Assembly (NCBI RefSeq): GCF_045679555.1
Contig: NC_092100.1
Coordinates: 36,418,106 to 36,482,105 of the forward strand
Origin: Salvelinus alpinus
Taxonomy: Eukaryota > Chordata > Actinopteri > Salmoniformes > Salmonidae
Direction of reading: 5' to 3'
Length of the DNA stretch: 64,000 nucleotides
In this document: one piece after another, positions 11,976 through 24,095 of the stretch
How positions within the stretch are numbered: the first letter of the stretch is position 1
Layout of the letters: every line of letters starts with the position of its first letter
Notes under the pieces: generated by a model
The model's input: the letters and a program-made list of their open reading frames with translations, nothing else
Databases searched by the model: none
Told to the model about the DNA's origin: nothing
Translations under genes and position numbers: made by a program

Positions 11976-13354
11976 ACATGTCATTTACATCAATGTCATG
12001 TTTCCCCTATCCGCCTGTTCCATTGCCTGTTCCATTTTCCGTGCAGCCTGCTGCTGCATGTAGCTGCCAAAATAAAGGAAATACAAACATAAAGCGTCGT
12101 AATATGGCGTTAAGCCGCCAGAACAACTTCAATGCGCCTTGGCATAGATTCTACAAGTGTCTGAAACCTTCTGTGTGGAAGCACCCCATGCTTTCAATAT
12201 ACTTTGTAGCCCTCTTACTCAAGTGTTTCCTTTATTTTGGCAGTTACATGCAGAATGGATGGAGATGTATGCTCGAGTCACAATTTCATGGAATATAAAG
12301 TTCGGTAAATGACACAATTTCATGTGTACAACGTCTAAAGACCTGCATCACTATACTGAGAGCTTGCAGTTTCTAAAAAGATGTAGTTTCTCAAAACATG
12401 TGAAATCACAAAACATGTCTGGGCCCTTCTATAACATGCCATTTACATCAAAAATAGAGATTTGGTTGTAAAAAAGGAAACTTCTCTTTTAAGACAATAG
12501 CAATTTGACATATGAGCTTGTCTATTAACCACACCTGCTACTGCCAATTACAAATGTCCGAATCTCCTAAAAGAGCCACAAGGTGGCGATTCAACACTTA
12601 ATTTCTACAAAATCTTACATTCTGTGATCAATTTGAAATTAAACTAAATTAATTCATAATGATCATTAAAAACTGTCTGACCGCCAGATTATATGGGATG
12701 CCACCACTATGGGATGCCACCAAAGGATTTATTCATTTGTATTGAAAAAAATCACAATTAAGAAATCAGAATTGAAAATGTTAACTGCGTTAGAGTGTTC
12801 TCAACAAACAGACCGGGTAGCTATTACTCGTTCCAAAGTTGATATAACAGAGAGTCGAATTTGCCATCCATTGAGTTGGACTCAACCATTACGTCCCAGT
12901 CATTTACTCGCCAACAGTTAGCTAACTAGCTATTATGTTAAGGTAAGGATAGTTAGCTATTTCAGTTTGGACTTTAAACAAAAAAAAAAACTAACATTAA
13001 GAAAAACTAAACCCTCCTACCTAATCCTGTACAACTAAGAAAAATAAAAAAAGGAGCCCAGCACTAAACCCTACGTATCAATATTTTCCCCTCTTCCACA
13101 TACTGGTACTGCCATCAACCATACACTCCGCACACAAACCATTCACATGCTTGCCAACCAGAATGAGTTCAATGTACAATGTCCTAGGTACAACCGAGCA
13201 AACACCACCTCTTCCTTCCTAATCTGACCTTTGAATCTTGGTCAACCAAACTTTATTTGTAGGGCATATAAATCCCAGCACTTGGGCTCACTGTTCCACC
13301 TCTTCTGCCACACATCTATCATAATGGCTGTACTCTTACATTTAGCCTCATCTA
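11976..13354. other. Intergenic, AT-rich, no gene seen
   Basis: Only short chance ORFs occur. I see no splice-flanked conserved exon and no terminal repeats. Confidence 0.4.
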
Positions 13355-13873
13355 CAGTTGAAGTTGGAAGTTTACATACACTTAGGTTGGAGTCATTAAA
13401 ACTCGTTTTTCAACCACTCCACAAATTTCTTGTTAACAAACTATAGTTTTGGCAAGTCGGTTAGGACATCTACTTTGTGCATGACACAAGTCATTTTTCC
13501 AACAATTGTTTACACACAGATTATTTCACTTATAATTCACTGTATCACAATTCCAGTGGGTCAGAAGTTTACATACACTAAGTTGACAGTGCCTTTAAAC
13601 AGCTTGGAAAATTCCTGAAAATTATGCCATGGCTTTAGAAGCTTCTGATATGCTAATTGACATCAGTATGTCAACTTCTGACCCACTGGGAATGTGATGA
13701 AAGAAATAAAAGCTGAAATAAATCATTCTCTCTACTATTATTCTGACATTTCACATTCTTAAAATTAAGTGGTGATCCTAACTAATTTTTACTTGGATTA
13801 AATGTCAGGAATTGTGAAAAACTGAGTTTAAATGTATTTGGCTAAGGTGTGTGTAAATGTCCGACTTCAACTG
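13355..13873. mobile_element. Sleeping Beauty-type Tc1 element, 519 bp, transposase deleted
   Basis: TA dinucleotides flank CAGTTGAAGTTGGAAGTTTA and the complementary end ...ACTTCAACTG. The outer and inner direct-repeat copies (GTTTACATACACT near 13369 and again near 13568) are visible, and the sequence is close to the ends of the reconstructed Sleeping Beauty transposon. The entire transposase gene is absent, leaving two end regions joined: a nonautonomous derivative. Confidence 0.93.
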
Positions 13874-13976
13874 TATCTCTCCTGGCTGTACTAACTTGAC
13901 TGTGTATCGGGGTTCCCCAATATGGTCGTATCCCAATGTAATCAAGGTAAGGAAATTATGTTTTTGTGAAATACTG

Positions 13977-15405
13977 CAGTGCCTTCCGAAAGTATTCATA
14001 CCCCTTGACTTATTACACAGTTTGTTGTGTTACAGCCTGAATTCAAAATTGATTAAATCAATGTTTTTTATCACTCATCTACACACAATACCCCATAATG
14101 ACAAAGTGAAAACATGTTTTTAGAAATATTGGCAAATGTATTGAAAATGAAATACAGGAATAACTAATTTACATAAGTATTCACACCCCTGAGTCAATAC
14201 TTTGTAGAAGCACCTTTAAGACTCTTGAAGAGCTTTCCACGCCTACATTGTGAAACATTTGCCCATTTTATTATTTTCAAATTCTCCAAGCTCTCAAATT
14301 GGTTGTTGATCATTGCTAGACAGCCAATTCTTGTCTTGTCATAGATGTTTAAGTAGATTTAAGTCAGAACTGTAAGGAACATTCACTGTCTTCTTTGGTA
14401 AAAAACCCGTGTAGATTTGGCCTTGTGTTTTATGTGATTGTCCTGTTGAAAGGTGATTTCATCTTCCAGTCTCTGGTGGGAAGCAGACTGAAGCAGGTTT
14501 TCCTCTAGGATTTCACATGTGCTTAGCGCCATTCCGTGAATTTCATTTATCCTGAAAAACTCCCCAGTCCTTAACGATTACAAGGATACCCATAACATGA
14601 TGCAGCCACCACTGTACTTGATAATATGGAGAGTGGTACTCGGTAATATGTTGTATTGGATTTGCCCCAAACATAACACTTTGTATTCAGGACAAAAAGT
14701 GGCACATTTTTTTGCAGTATTACTTTGGTGCAAGATGCATGTTCTGGAATATTTGTATTCTGTACAGGTTTCCTTCTTTTCACTCTGTCAATTAGGTTAG
14801 CATCGTGGAGTAACTACAATGTTGTTGATCCATCCTCAGTTTTCTCCTATCACAGCAATTCAACTCTGTAACTGTTTTAAAGTCACCATTGGCCTCATGG
14901 TGAAATCCCTGAGCAGTTTCCTTCCGATCCGGCAACTGAGTTAGGAAGGACGCCTGTATCTGGGTGTATTAATACACCATCCAAAGTGTAAGTAATAACT
15001 TCCCCATGATTCCCCAAAGGGATATTCAATGTCTGCTTTTTTTTACCCATCTACCAATAGGTGCACTTCTTTTTTGTTGTTGTTAAACCTCCCTGGTTTT
15101 TGTGGTTGAGTCTGTGTTCGAAATTCACTGCTGGACTGAGGGACCTTACAGATCATTTTGTATGTGTGGGGTTCAGAGATGAGGTAGTCATTCAAAAATC
15201 ATGTTAAACACTATTATTGCACACAGAGTGAGTCCATGCAACTTATTATGTTACTTGTTTGATATATTTTTACTCCTGAACTTAGTTTTGCCATAACAAA
15301 GGGGTTCAATACTTATTGACTCAAGACATTGCAGCTTTTCATTTTTAATTAATTTATAAAAATTTCAAAACACATAATTCCCCTTTGATATTATGGGTTA
15401 TGGCC
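13977..15405 (-). mobile_element. Tc1-like transposon, degraded, right end truncated
   Basis: The left end CAGTGCCTTCCGAAAGTATT is the same family as the copy at 3673-4737. The body follows the family order, with scattered minus-strand transposase fragments. The element ends near 15405 in LINE-derived sequence without a matching terminal repeat. Confidence 0.85.
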
Positions 15406-15429
15406 TTATAGAGTTGGTTGAGAGCGGTC

Positions 15430-16060
15430 TTACTGCCAGCTTCGCTTTGTGGTGGTAAATAGACGGCTACGAATAATATAGATGAGAACTCTCTTGGTAG
15501 ATAGTGTGGTCGACAGCTTATCATAAGGTATTCTACCTCAGGCGAGCAATACCTCGAGACTTATTTAATATTAGACATCGCACACCAGCTGTTATTGACA
15601 AAAAGACACACCCCCCCACCCCTCGTCTTACCAGAGGTAGCGTCTCTGTTCTGCCGGTGCATGGAAAATCCCGTCAGCTCTATATTGTCTGTTTCTTCGT
15701 TCAGCCACGTCTCGGTAAAACATACGATGTTACAGTTTTTAATGTCCCGTTGGTAGGATAATCTTGATAGTAGGTCATCAACTTTATTTTCCAACGATTG
15801 CACGTTAGCAAGGAGAATGGAAGGCATTGGGAGTTTTCTCGCTCGCCTCCGGATTCTCAGAAGAATCCCCGATCTGCGTCCTCTTTTTCGGCGTCTTTTC
15901 TTCACGCAAAAGGCGTGGACCTGGGCCTGCTCCAGTGAAAGCAGGATATCCTTCTCGTCGGACTCGTTAAGGGAAAAAGTTTATTCCAGTCCACGGTGAG
16001 TAATCGCTTTTCTGATGTCCAGAAGTTATTTTCGGTCATAAGAGACGGTAGCAGCAACAT
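15430..16060 (-). mobile_element. LINE 5' fragment with endonuclease start
   Basis: On the minus strand a frame of about 110 residues (15561-15905) reads SILLANVQSLENKVDDLL, then NIVCFTETWLNEE and GGGVCLFVNNSWC. This is the beginning of the apurinic-like endonuclease domain of non-LTR retrotransposons (E of FTETW and the N of ANVQS are expected active-site positions). The reverse transcriptase is absent, so this is a truncated copy. Confidence 0.85.
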
Positions 16061-17385
16061 TATGTACACAATAAGTACAAAAATAAGTCAATGCACAAGT
16101 CAATGAACTTGTTAAGAAAACCAATAAAGGTTCACATAGAGGGAAATTGCGACACTCTCAAAGAGTTAGGAAACCTCCAGCTCATTTTGGAGAGTTTTAA
16201 AAGTAAAGGAGATATTTGTTTCTCATGGGTTAGAATGCACCCTTATCTCCTTTAGGATGTAAGGTAGTCTATTATTACTTCCAATAAACAAAAGTGAAAA
16301 GACAATGGAAATGTTGTTCAGTTGATATAAGAAACACACTGTAAGGTTATGTTATTGATGCTAAGTGAAGAGATTACTTACCAGTTACAATGAGAATGGT
16401 TACTGTTATTGTTGTTGGCATACTCATACAGTAGGTGTTAAATATGAAAATGTTCAACTAACCGAGAGTTAGTTCAGATTTATGGGGGGAGGAGTGTTAT
16501 TGAGTGATAAATGATGCTGGCTCATCTAACCAGTAGGTGGCGCTATCACCGGTCCTAGGTTGGTAACCGTTCTGTGAGCAATAGAGATTGTTATAGTTGA
16601 GTATTGGTTTCCATTATAGATAGTGGTGGTAAATCAGTTCAAATCATAAATGACAAGTAAAGATTCCATCCTGTGTCCTCCAATTATATGTTGGTCTATT
16701 CAAGATACTACAGTAACCTTCTGACCAAAGAATTTAGACCATCGATCATCTCAAACATTAGCTGGTGCTTTATTCTACATTTAACAATATTTTTTTCATT
16801 AGAAAAGAAAATAGATATTTATTATTTTCCATAGTATGATGACAATCAGGAGGAAGTAACTTGTCTGTTTTGTCAATGTCCTTATAGTTGTACATGTTTA
16901 CGTGTTACGTGTGTGTGACTGTGGTTCTTTGCTGCCAGATATGTACTGAATCATCAACTCTGCACTTTGCCCTTTCCAACCAAGTGTATGTAAAATGTTT
17001 TAATGTTTTTGTATCATTCATAATAAAGATAGATGTATACATTGGTTGTTCATAATAAGACAGCGTCAAAGTAATCTGACAGCTCCTCGTAGACCATATT
17101 AATTCTAATCACAATCCTAAGCAACAAACAACACTTAATTTAAGTGTTCTGTCATTAGAAGAGAATACAGTTCATTTAAAGATGACATAACATAGTAAAG
17201 GCTGTCCTGGTGTGTTGGGAAAAAGGTAATAGTGTGATCTATCTCAGAGGAGATAAGCTGTTTTTTTGCTGCTGTGCATGATCTTTTTAAAGGTATGTGT
17301 GAGAGACAGATTGTGATAAAGTTAGTTGGTTTATGAAGCATGTGAGGTGTATGTGTGAATGTCAGGCCAGAGCTCTGTGTGTGTG
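16061..17385. other. Intergenic, no gene seen; includes downstream flank of the MIOX relic
   Basis: AT-rich sequence with no conserved exon or transposon ends that I recognise. Confidence 0.4.
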
Positions 17386-17622
17386 TCACCACTTCAGTAC
17401 CCCAGAACCGTACTTGTCAATGAGAGACTGGTAGTATGGCTTTAGCTTCTCCAAGTTAGACAGCTCAGTGGTCATGGTGTAGGGTTCAGAGGTTAGATCA
17501 AATTGACTGCAGAGAAAATATCTGTGTGTGTGAGAGACGTACTTGAATCCACAGACCTAGGGCATCATGTGCATGTAGTCTCCATGGGAGTGACGGGGGT
17601 AGAATGAATGGAACCGGATCAT
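17386..17622 (-). pseudogene. miox: MIOX (myo-inositol oxygenase) relic, last two exons
   Basis: The minus-strand block 17543-17622 reads MIRFHSFYPRHSHGDYMHMMP-stop-VCGF. Block 17386-17506 continues QFDLTSEPYTMTTELSNLEK and LKPYYQSLIDKYGSGVLKW-stop. Both match the MIOX C-terminus (YMIRFHSFYPW...LPWVREFN-KFDLY...KLRPYYQGLIDKY). MIOX opens myo-inositol to glucuronate in kidney. Phases across the intron are compatible (AA|T gives N), but the intron (17507-17542) is only 36 bp, a conserved Trp codon is TAG, and no acceptor precedes the upstream block. No other MIOX exon was found up to 22 kb. It is a decayed remnant. Confidence 0.88.
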
Positions 17623-18253
17623 GAGAGTGTGAGAGAGATGACTTTTAGGTGAGTTTACACACTAAGTAGCAGTGTTAAACTAGATCCACAGGCGGGATTG
17701 CAACGTAGACGCAGGACCTGCCTATTACCTGTAGGTTATCGCTGGATTTCTTAACACGCTACTAATGGGAGATTCCACAGAGCTCCGTGCTAAAATAATC
17801 TTGGTTGCAACGACAAAAGAGAGAAATAAAACTTGTAGACCAGCTGATCTGATGCTGTTACGGTGTCAAGACGGTTTGATACTAGACAGCGAAAATGGTC
17901 ATATTCTGCGTTCATACTCCGGCCCCAATTAAATAACATCTTATCAAGAACAACAAAATAGAAACATGAAAAAGATAAATGGAAGAATGTGACATATTCC
18001 AACTGAAATAAAACGATTAGACTTGAAATATGTTAATTACTATGATTTAGTTAGCTAACAAGGTTGTTTAATTGCAGACAATTACTAAGCCAAATTATGC
18101 CTAAATCAAGGTTACTCTTGTGAAAATAGTTATTGAAGACCACCTTTTAATTAATTACCACATTGTAAATGAAAGTGATATGGAATACAGCAACTTGTGA
18201 TAGACAATTTAAATATCAATATAAAACAAAGCACCTTGCATTGGTTGCTTTGG
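17623..18253. other. Intergenic, no gene seen
   Basis: No further MIOX-like exon, no recognisable repeat terminus. Confidence 0.35.
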
Positions 18254-18257
18254 TTAA

Positions 18258-18572
18258 AGGGATACTTTAGGATTTTGGCAATGAGGCCCTTTATCGACTT
18301 TCTCAGAGTCAGATGAGCTCATGGATACTGTTTTTATGTCTCTGTGTCCAATATGAAGGATCTTAGTTAGTTTTCTGAGCCAATGCTAACTAGCTTTAGT
18401 GCAATGACTGGAAGTCTATGGATATCTGCTAGCATGCTAGTTAACCATTGCGCTAGTTAGCAACTTCCTTCAAACTGCACCCAGACATAACAATGGTAAC
18501 CACGAGTTTATCTGACTCTGGGGAAGTACTGTAGATAAAGAGTCTCATTGCCAAAATCCCTAATGTATCCCT
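18258..18572. mobile_element. 315-bp MITE flanked by TTAA
   Basis: AGGGATAC at the left and GTATCCCT at the right are perfect inverted ends, and similarity extends inward (TTTTGGCAATGAGG against CTCATTGCCAAAA). TTAA lies at 18254-18257 and 18573-18576. TTAA target duplication points to the piggyBac superfamily, although the ends differ from canonical piggyBac ends. Noncoding. Confidence 0.8.
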
Positions 18573-18576
18573 TTAA

Positions 18577-19390
18577 GATAACGACTTCCAAATAATACAA
18601 AATTACTCTCCCTACCAAATTTCTTTCCAATTCAGGCATTGTTTCTTCAATAAAGTACAATATGCCACAGTAGGCCTACTGGCCTTGTAGTCCTGTAAGA
18701 ATATATAAAGGTTCACTGTTGAGTGTTATCACGTTCTATAAATAAATAATCTCCACTGTCCACACAAAACGTTACTCTTAGTGTGGCATGAACACAACCA
18801 GTCATGATGCCTTCATCTGATTTTCAAACAAATCACTTCAAAAAGTAGGCATGTTCGTCCACTCCAAAATAATCCAAGCAGTGCAATGCATGTATACTCG
18901 TGCCTTTTGATGAATGGAAATAGAAATCTGTTGACAAAACACCAGAAAGTGTGCCTAATGTCATTCAGCGATTTCCATTGATTAGGCCTACATTAATTGA
19001 TGTGTCTTGCTTACAAATTTACCTTTTTTGTAGCCTGATAAGTCGGGACACCTGAAATAGGGCTGAAACTGTTGCGGGAAAAACATCATCAATTTACTAG
19101 ATTAGGCTACAATGTGTAGGCCTATTACCATGAACTTCAAATAGGCCTACCGTAGCCAGTTATGTAGAGGTAAGAAAATAGGTGGCTAAACTGATTGCTG
19201 GTCGCAGTGAAAAAATAAACAGTCCCTATTCTTTCAATGCATTTTTCTGAAAAAGGTGGGTAAACTGCGTTTAGTTGTTTACCCTCCACAAGGCCTACAC
19301 CACTGCCGGTAGTCTACCCTCTCAGCCGAGACAATTTTACACACATGAACACATGCAGAACAGGTAGCCTACATTCAATATAATACACAG
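18577..19390. other. Intergenic with a fragment shared with 56600-56660
   Basis: The stretch near 18782-18838 (CATGAACACAACCAGTCATG and following) is repeated with few changes near 56602-56658, so part of this interval is an interspersed repeat. No gene seen. Confidence 0.45.
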
Positions 19391-19543
19391 CAGTGGAGGC
19401 TGCTGAGGGGAGGATGGCTCATAACAATGGCTGGAATGGAGTCAATGGAATGATATCAACCACATGTTTGATGGTTGATATCACTCCATTGACTCCATTC
19501 CAGCTATTATTATGAGCTGTCCTCCCCTCAGCAGCCTCCACTG
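19391..19543. mobile_element. hAT-type foldback MITE, 153 bp, with perfect 8-bp target duplication
   Basis: CAGTGGAGGCTGCTGAGGGG at the left and its complement ending in CCTCCACTG at the right form nearly the whole element as one long hairpin. ATACACAG occurs directly on both sides (19383-19390 and 19544-19551). The 8-bp duplication is diagnostic of hAT transposition. Confidence 0.93.
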
Positions 19544-19551
19544 ATACACAG

Positions 19552-21050
19552 GTAGGAGTTGAATCAAAACATGTTTACACCCTAGTTCATGAGTTGTCCA
19601 TAATTCATGAATTGAATGATTGGAGTCTTCACAGATCGTGTGACATTAAACACTACCTTTTTTCCCTTACATTAATGACATGAATGACAGTGTTATTTGT
19701 CTATATTAGGCAATTACCAATTTAATTAGAACATTGAACATAAACCCTGTACAATTCCTGGATCTTGGAGATCTCGTAAAATGCACTGTATTTCGCCATG
19801 AAAACAGTTCTCATGGGCACACAAATCCAAAATAATGTAGGCTTCTATTGCTAAATTGAATGCTTCTAACCAAAGGAGAACTATATTCCTACTTTCATTA
19901 ATATTGGATGGATTAGATGCGCATTTAGGTCTAGCTGTAGGCTAGTTGTCTAGTGATATTGGCGACCATCATCAGCTTATCCAGAAAATAAAACAAATAT
20001 AGATAGAAAATAAATGGTCTACTACTTCTGGCCACAGACAGCACAGAGAACACCAATACCCGCTCGCACCTAAAAAACAAAGCAATGAGCCATCTAAACA
20101 GCTGACGGACAAACGCAAACAATGATAAATCTCATGTATTGCAACTAAGGCTATTTTTATCAAGGTTGCATGGCAATTTTGGGGGGAAAATTAGCAAGTA
20201 CAAAAGAAAATCTATGAGACCTCAGCTGAGACCTGAAATTCAGCAAACCTGAGTGGACAGCGCCATGGACAGGGAGATTGTTTGTGCAGCCATGTAGAAA
20301 TAAATAGCTTCAACTATGACAGAGAGGTGTGGGTGTTTGTTTCATTTGGAAGCTTTTATTTCAATATTTACCACTGTAAAACATATTTACCACTGCATTT
20401 TAAACAAATAGGAGAATGGTTAAATTAGCATTATTTAGAGACCCCTCCAAGGTTAGACTTTAGCTGCATTTAAGGGTGCTAAGGTCTCATTCAGGGTAGC
20501 TGAGCGCCCTCTGGCTCCCCCGTAATTCGCACCCTGCCCGCACTGTATCTGCAAGCTGTTGGCTAGAGTGCACGTGCCAATACCAGAGTGGGCACACTCG
20601 CTATATAACGCAACATTTGGTTGTGAGAAAACCATCAGTAGAGTTGAAAATGAGATGGAAACCCATTTAACTTGGATTTTTTATTCGGTACATGGGAATT
20701 TAAATGCAAAATATATTTTTATTTGAATTATGTCATCACACACAGCTTTTTAACCCCAACAAGTAAATTTGATGGAAACACATCTCTGGTGGGAAAATGC
20801 ACATTTTGTTTTTATGCAATTTTTTTATATATTTGCATGAAAATCTGTAACCAACCTAGCTTGTGTGTGATTTTTGTTTTATGAAGAAAATATCACTAAT
20901 ATGTTCCTCTGTTATTTACATAGTGTGGACCACAATAGAAAATGACAGATCAAAGCTGGGCACTTGAAATGTAAGTCACGACTGTAAAATGAAATTGTCA
21001 AGAATGCAATATTAATGGTTTGCAATGGTTTTTACAATTGATTTCATCCT
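19552..21050. other. Intergenic, no gene seen
   Basis: Contains a GC-richer repeat-like piece near 20450-20640. No supported coding exon. Confidence 0.4.
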
Positions 21051-21069
21051 GTCCAACATATGCTTGCAA

Positions 21070-21570
21070 GCTCACATTGGACCTAAACACAGCATACAGG
21101 TATCTGATTCGGTCTAAGGAGAACAGAAACGTGACATGGGGGAAAAAAAGGAACAGCTGTATCCTGATCACCCAGAGAAGTTTGAGGAATGGTCACAAGT
21201 GCTGTGTAGAGAGGGTCTGACTGAACGCTGTTACTGGGAGGTAGAGTGGAGGGGGAAGAGGGTTGATATAGGGGTGGCATGTAGAACAATAAGCAGGACA
21301 GGGGAAGCTAGTGATTGGACTCAACAACAAGTCCTAGTGTCTGTAGTGCTCTGATGACATACTTTCTGGCACAATTATCATAAAACCATCTTACCTGTCC
21401 ACTCATCCGCACCAACAGAGTAGGTGTCTATCTGGATTGGCCGGCCGGTACTCTGTACTTCTACAGCATCTCCTTTGGTGCACTGACCCACCTGTTCACA
21501 TTCCACTCATTCACTGAGCCCCTATACCCAGGGTTTGGTCTGGCTCTTTCACTGACCCTGTGCCATGTAA
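21070..21570 (+). pseudogene. B30.2 (PRY-SPRY) domain exon relic
   Basis: The order of motifs is LTLDLNTAYRYL (PRY start), YPDHPEKFEEWSQVLCREG and CYWEVEWRGKRVDIGV, then after a gap RVGVYLDWPAGTLYFYS, FTEPLYPGFGL and a terminal stop at 21568. This is the B30.2 domain found at the C-terminus of fish NLRC3-like receptors and TRIM proteins. At least one frameshift separates the PRY part from the SPRY part, and the middle of the domain is disrupted. No NACHT or RING exon lies upstream. It is a dead domain remnant. Confidence 0.85.
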
Positions 21571-22893
21571 ATACGTTTGTCAACTTAGCTATAACAGTGT
21601 TAAGATAGAGGACCTATCCGTTTTACTATAGTGCTACTCTAGCATACTTCTGTGATTTTAGTATTATTTTCTCACCTTGAAATTTGTACAAAGAATGCTC
21701 ATAATATCGGGACAGTATGAGGACCATGTGTAAAGCTGTAATGCTTAATATGTAACGTATGGATGAGCAGACGGTCCGTCTTCTCTGTTTAAAAATGCAT
21801 TGTAGTACCATAATATGTTTGTAACAGTTATGGTATACTAGCTATACACAATGTGTTTCACGGAGAATCCAGCAGAATCTGGAAAAGAAACAGACACATC
21901 TAGGTCGTTAGATTTCTCCAGCTTCTTTTGCAGTTGTTCTAATAATGTCTGGATATTTTTTTGCTGAATTAGAAAAACATTAAACATTTTAGACTTATAT
22001 CAGAATGGATTGTTTCAAAGCCAAGCTGATTTGGAATGTTTGTATAACAGAGCAGAACAGTATGATATCAGCATGAAGCCTCACTTTCACACAGCTCTCT
22101 TTTCTTCCTCACAGAACCACTGAGGGTCCACTGTGTCATCCTCTCTGTTCTCCTCTGGAACCATCGCTCTGCCATGTTCACACCCGGGTTGGGCGTCTCA
22201 GCTCTCTATAAGGAAGTCTAAGATCCCTGCACCTTTTCCCCGTAGATGGTTCCGTTAAACCGCAATACAGCTGGAGGTTGTTGGAGATCAATGTTTTACT
22301 TCTGTTCAAACCAGAATGTCCTATTAAGACATGAGATGCATTCTTCCCTTGATTCCTTGCATCCTCTCTCCTACTCCCTCCCTCCCTCCCTCCCTCAAAA
22401 TGCAGGCTACAAATTGAAGGGTACTAATACTAAAATGAGTTATGTAGGTATTAAAACTCGGAACTTGTATTACTGACGGTGGATAGTGGATAATATTTAA
22501 CATGATAGGCTACAAATGGAAAATAGTGAAAGTCGGAGCATATAATTAACATTCGAGAGTGCACAAAGGTTAAACGGCAGTATTCAGTTTGGTAATTAAA
22601 AGGAAAAAATTAAGTAGATATTTTTCCACTTGGAACCTGACAGGTTGCTCAAACTTATTAATGGTTTTCTCACACATAAAGCTGGTGGAATTAAGTCAAG
22701 GTCAGAATACGCATATCCGTAGACACCTCTGCCACACGTCCATTTCTGCAATCTCCAACCCAAACGAATAGCTGGCTGGTACATGCATTTCCCCATGCTA
22801 AAGTTCCAGGTCAGAATGCGCACAGACAGGAAAGTGCATGAAAAAGCAATTAAGTTCCATTTATGTGCACATATCTTGGTTCTGAATTGCCCC
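21571..22893. other. Intergenic, no gene seen
   Basis: Only short chance ORFs and a short TCCC run near 22372-22396. Confidence 0.4.
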
Positions 22894-23518
22894 TTTTAAA
22901 GACGTGTATGTTCATATAACTTTTAAAGACGTGTATGTTCATATAACTTTTAAAGACGTGTATGTTCATATAACTTTTAAAGACGTGTATGTTCATATAA
23001 CTTTTAAAGACGTGTATGTTCATATAACTTTTAAAGACGTGTATGTTCATATAACTTTTAAAGACGTGTATGTTCATATAACTTTTAAAGACGTGTATGT
23101 TCATTTAACTTTTAAAGACGTGTATGTTCATATAACGTTTAAAGACGTGTATGTTCATATAACTTTTAAAGACGTGTATGTTCATATAACGTTTAAAGAC
23201 GTGTATGTTCATATAACTTTTAAAGACGTGTATGTTCATATAACTTTTAAAGACGTGTATGTTCATATAACTTTTAAAGACGTGTATGTTCATATAACTT
23301 TTAAAGACGTGTATGTTCATATAACGTTTAAAGACGTGTATGTTCATATAACTTTTAAAGACGTGTATGTTCATATAACGTTTAAAGACGTGTATGTTCA
23401 TTTAACTTTTAAAGACGTGTATGTTCATATAACTTTTAAAGACGTGTATGTTCATATAACTTTTAAAGACGTGTATGTTCATATAACTTTTAAAGACGTG
23501 TATGTTCATATAACTTTT
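22894..23518. repeat. 27-bp minisatellite, 23 copies, open on both strands
   Basis: A 27-bp unit containing AAAGACGTGTATGTTCATA is repeated 23 times with almost no divergence. Variants are ATTTAAC for ATATAAC in copies 8 and 19, and GTTT for TTTT after copies 9, 11, 16 and 18. Because 27 is divisible by three, the plus strand encodes a VYVHITFKD nonapeptide array and the minus strand an MNIHVFKSY array. High identity implies recent expansion or homogenisation. I see no promoter, splice or homology evidence that it is a protein gene. Confidence 0.96.
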
Positions 23519-23636
23519 TTCAGTAACATCTCTTCCCTTATGTTCAATTTAACTTTTTTATTACTCAAATAGGCCTACAGTTTTACTTAATGTTTTCACC
23601 ATGACCCTTCATATACTCTCTTAGCTACTGGTCTCA

Positions 23637-24095
23637 AACTTGTAAAATGCATAATAAAATAAATCACTACACGGTACAAGAAAAGTGATGTTCTGGGTCA
23701 ATTTGACCCGCAATTTGACCTTAGTCTATATACATTTTGAACGGTGTGTCCTAGAAATAAGCTGCTTTCTGCACAGGAATGATATCCCTATGATACTCAG
23801 ACGCTGAACAACACTGATCTGGAGTCAAATTGACCTGCAATTTGACCCTTGAACTTTCTATAAAACACATAATAAAAATAAATCACTACATGGTACAAGA
23901 AAAGTGACATCCATGATGTTCTGGGTCAATTTGACCCCCACAATTTGACCTTGACCTTAGTCTATATAACTTTTGACTGGAGTGTCGTAGAAACAAGCTG
24001 CACTGGAATGGTGCAACCTCGCCGACCACATAGATATGAGAAGGATTTCCCTATGATATTCAGAGGCTGAGCAACACTGATCTGAATTTGAGCTG
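23637..24095. repeat. Imperfect tandem duplication of about 220 bp with GGTCAATTTGACC motifs
   Basis: Sequence from 23637 to about 23835 recurs from about 23855 to 24095: AATAAATCACTACA, GGTACAAGAAAAGTGA, TTCTGGGTCAATTTGACC, CCCTATGAT, CAACACTGATCTG. GGTCAATTTGACC is palindromic. Origin as part of a DNA transposon is possible but unproven. Confidence 0.7.

Noticed and set aside
17790-18002. 70-codon minus-strand ORF as a possible upstream MIOX exon
   Set aside because: The residues do not resemble any MIOX segment.
22894-23518. Regular repeat array resembling a CRISPR
   Set aside because: Units are contiguous with no unique spacers, and the genome is a vertebrate.
22904-23572. A 222-codon plus-strand ORF of nonapeptide repeats
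   Set aside because: It is produced by a 27-bp tandem array that is equally open on the other strand; no promoter, splice or homology signal supports translation.
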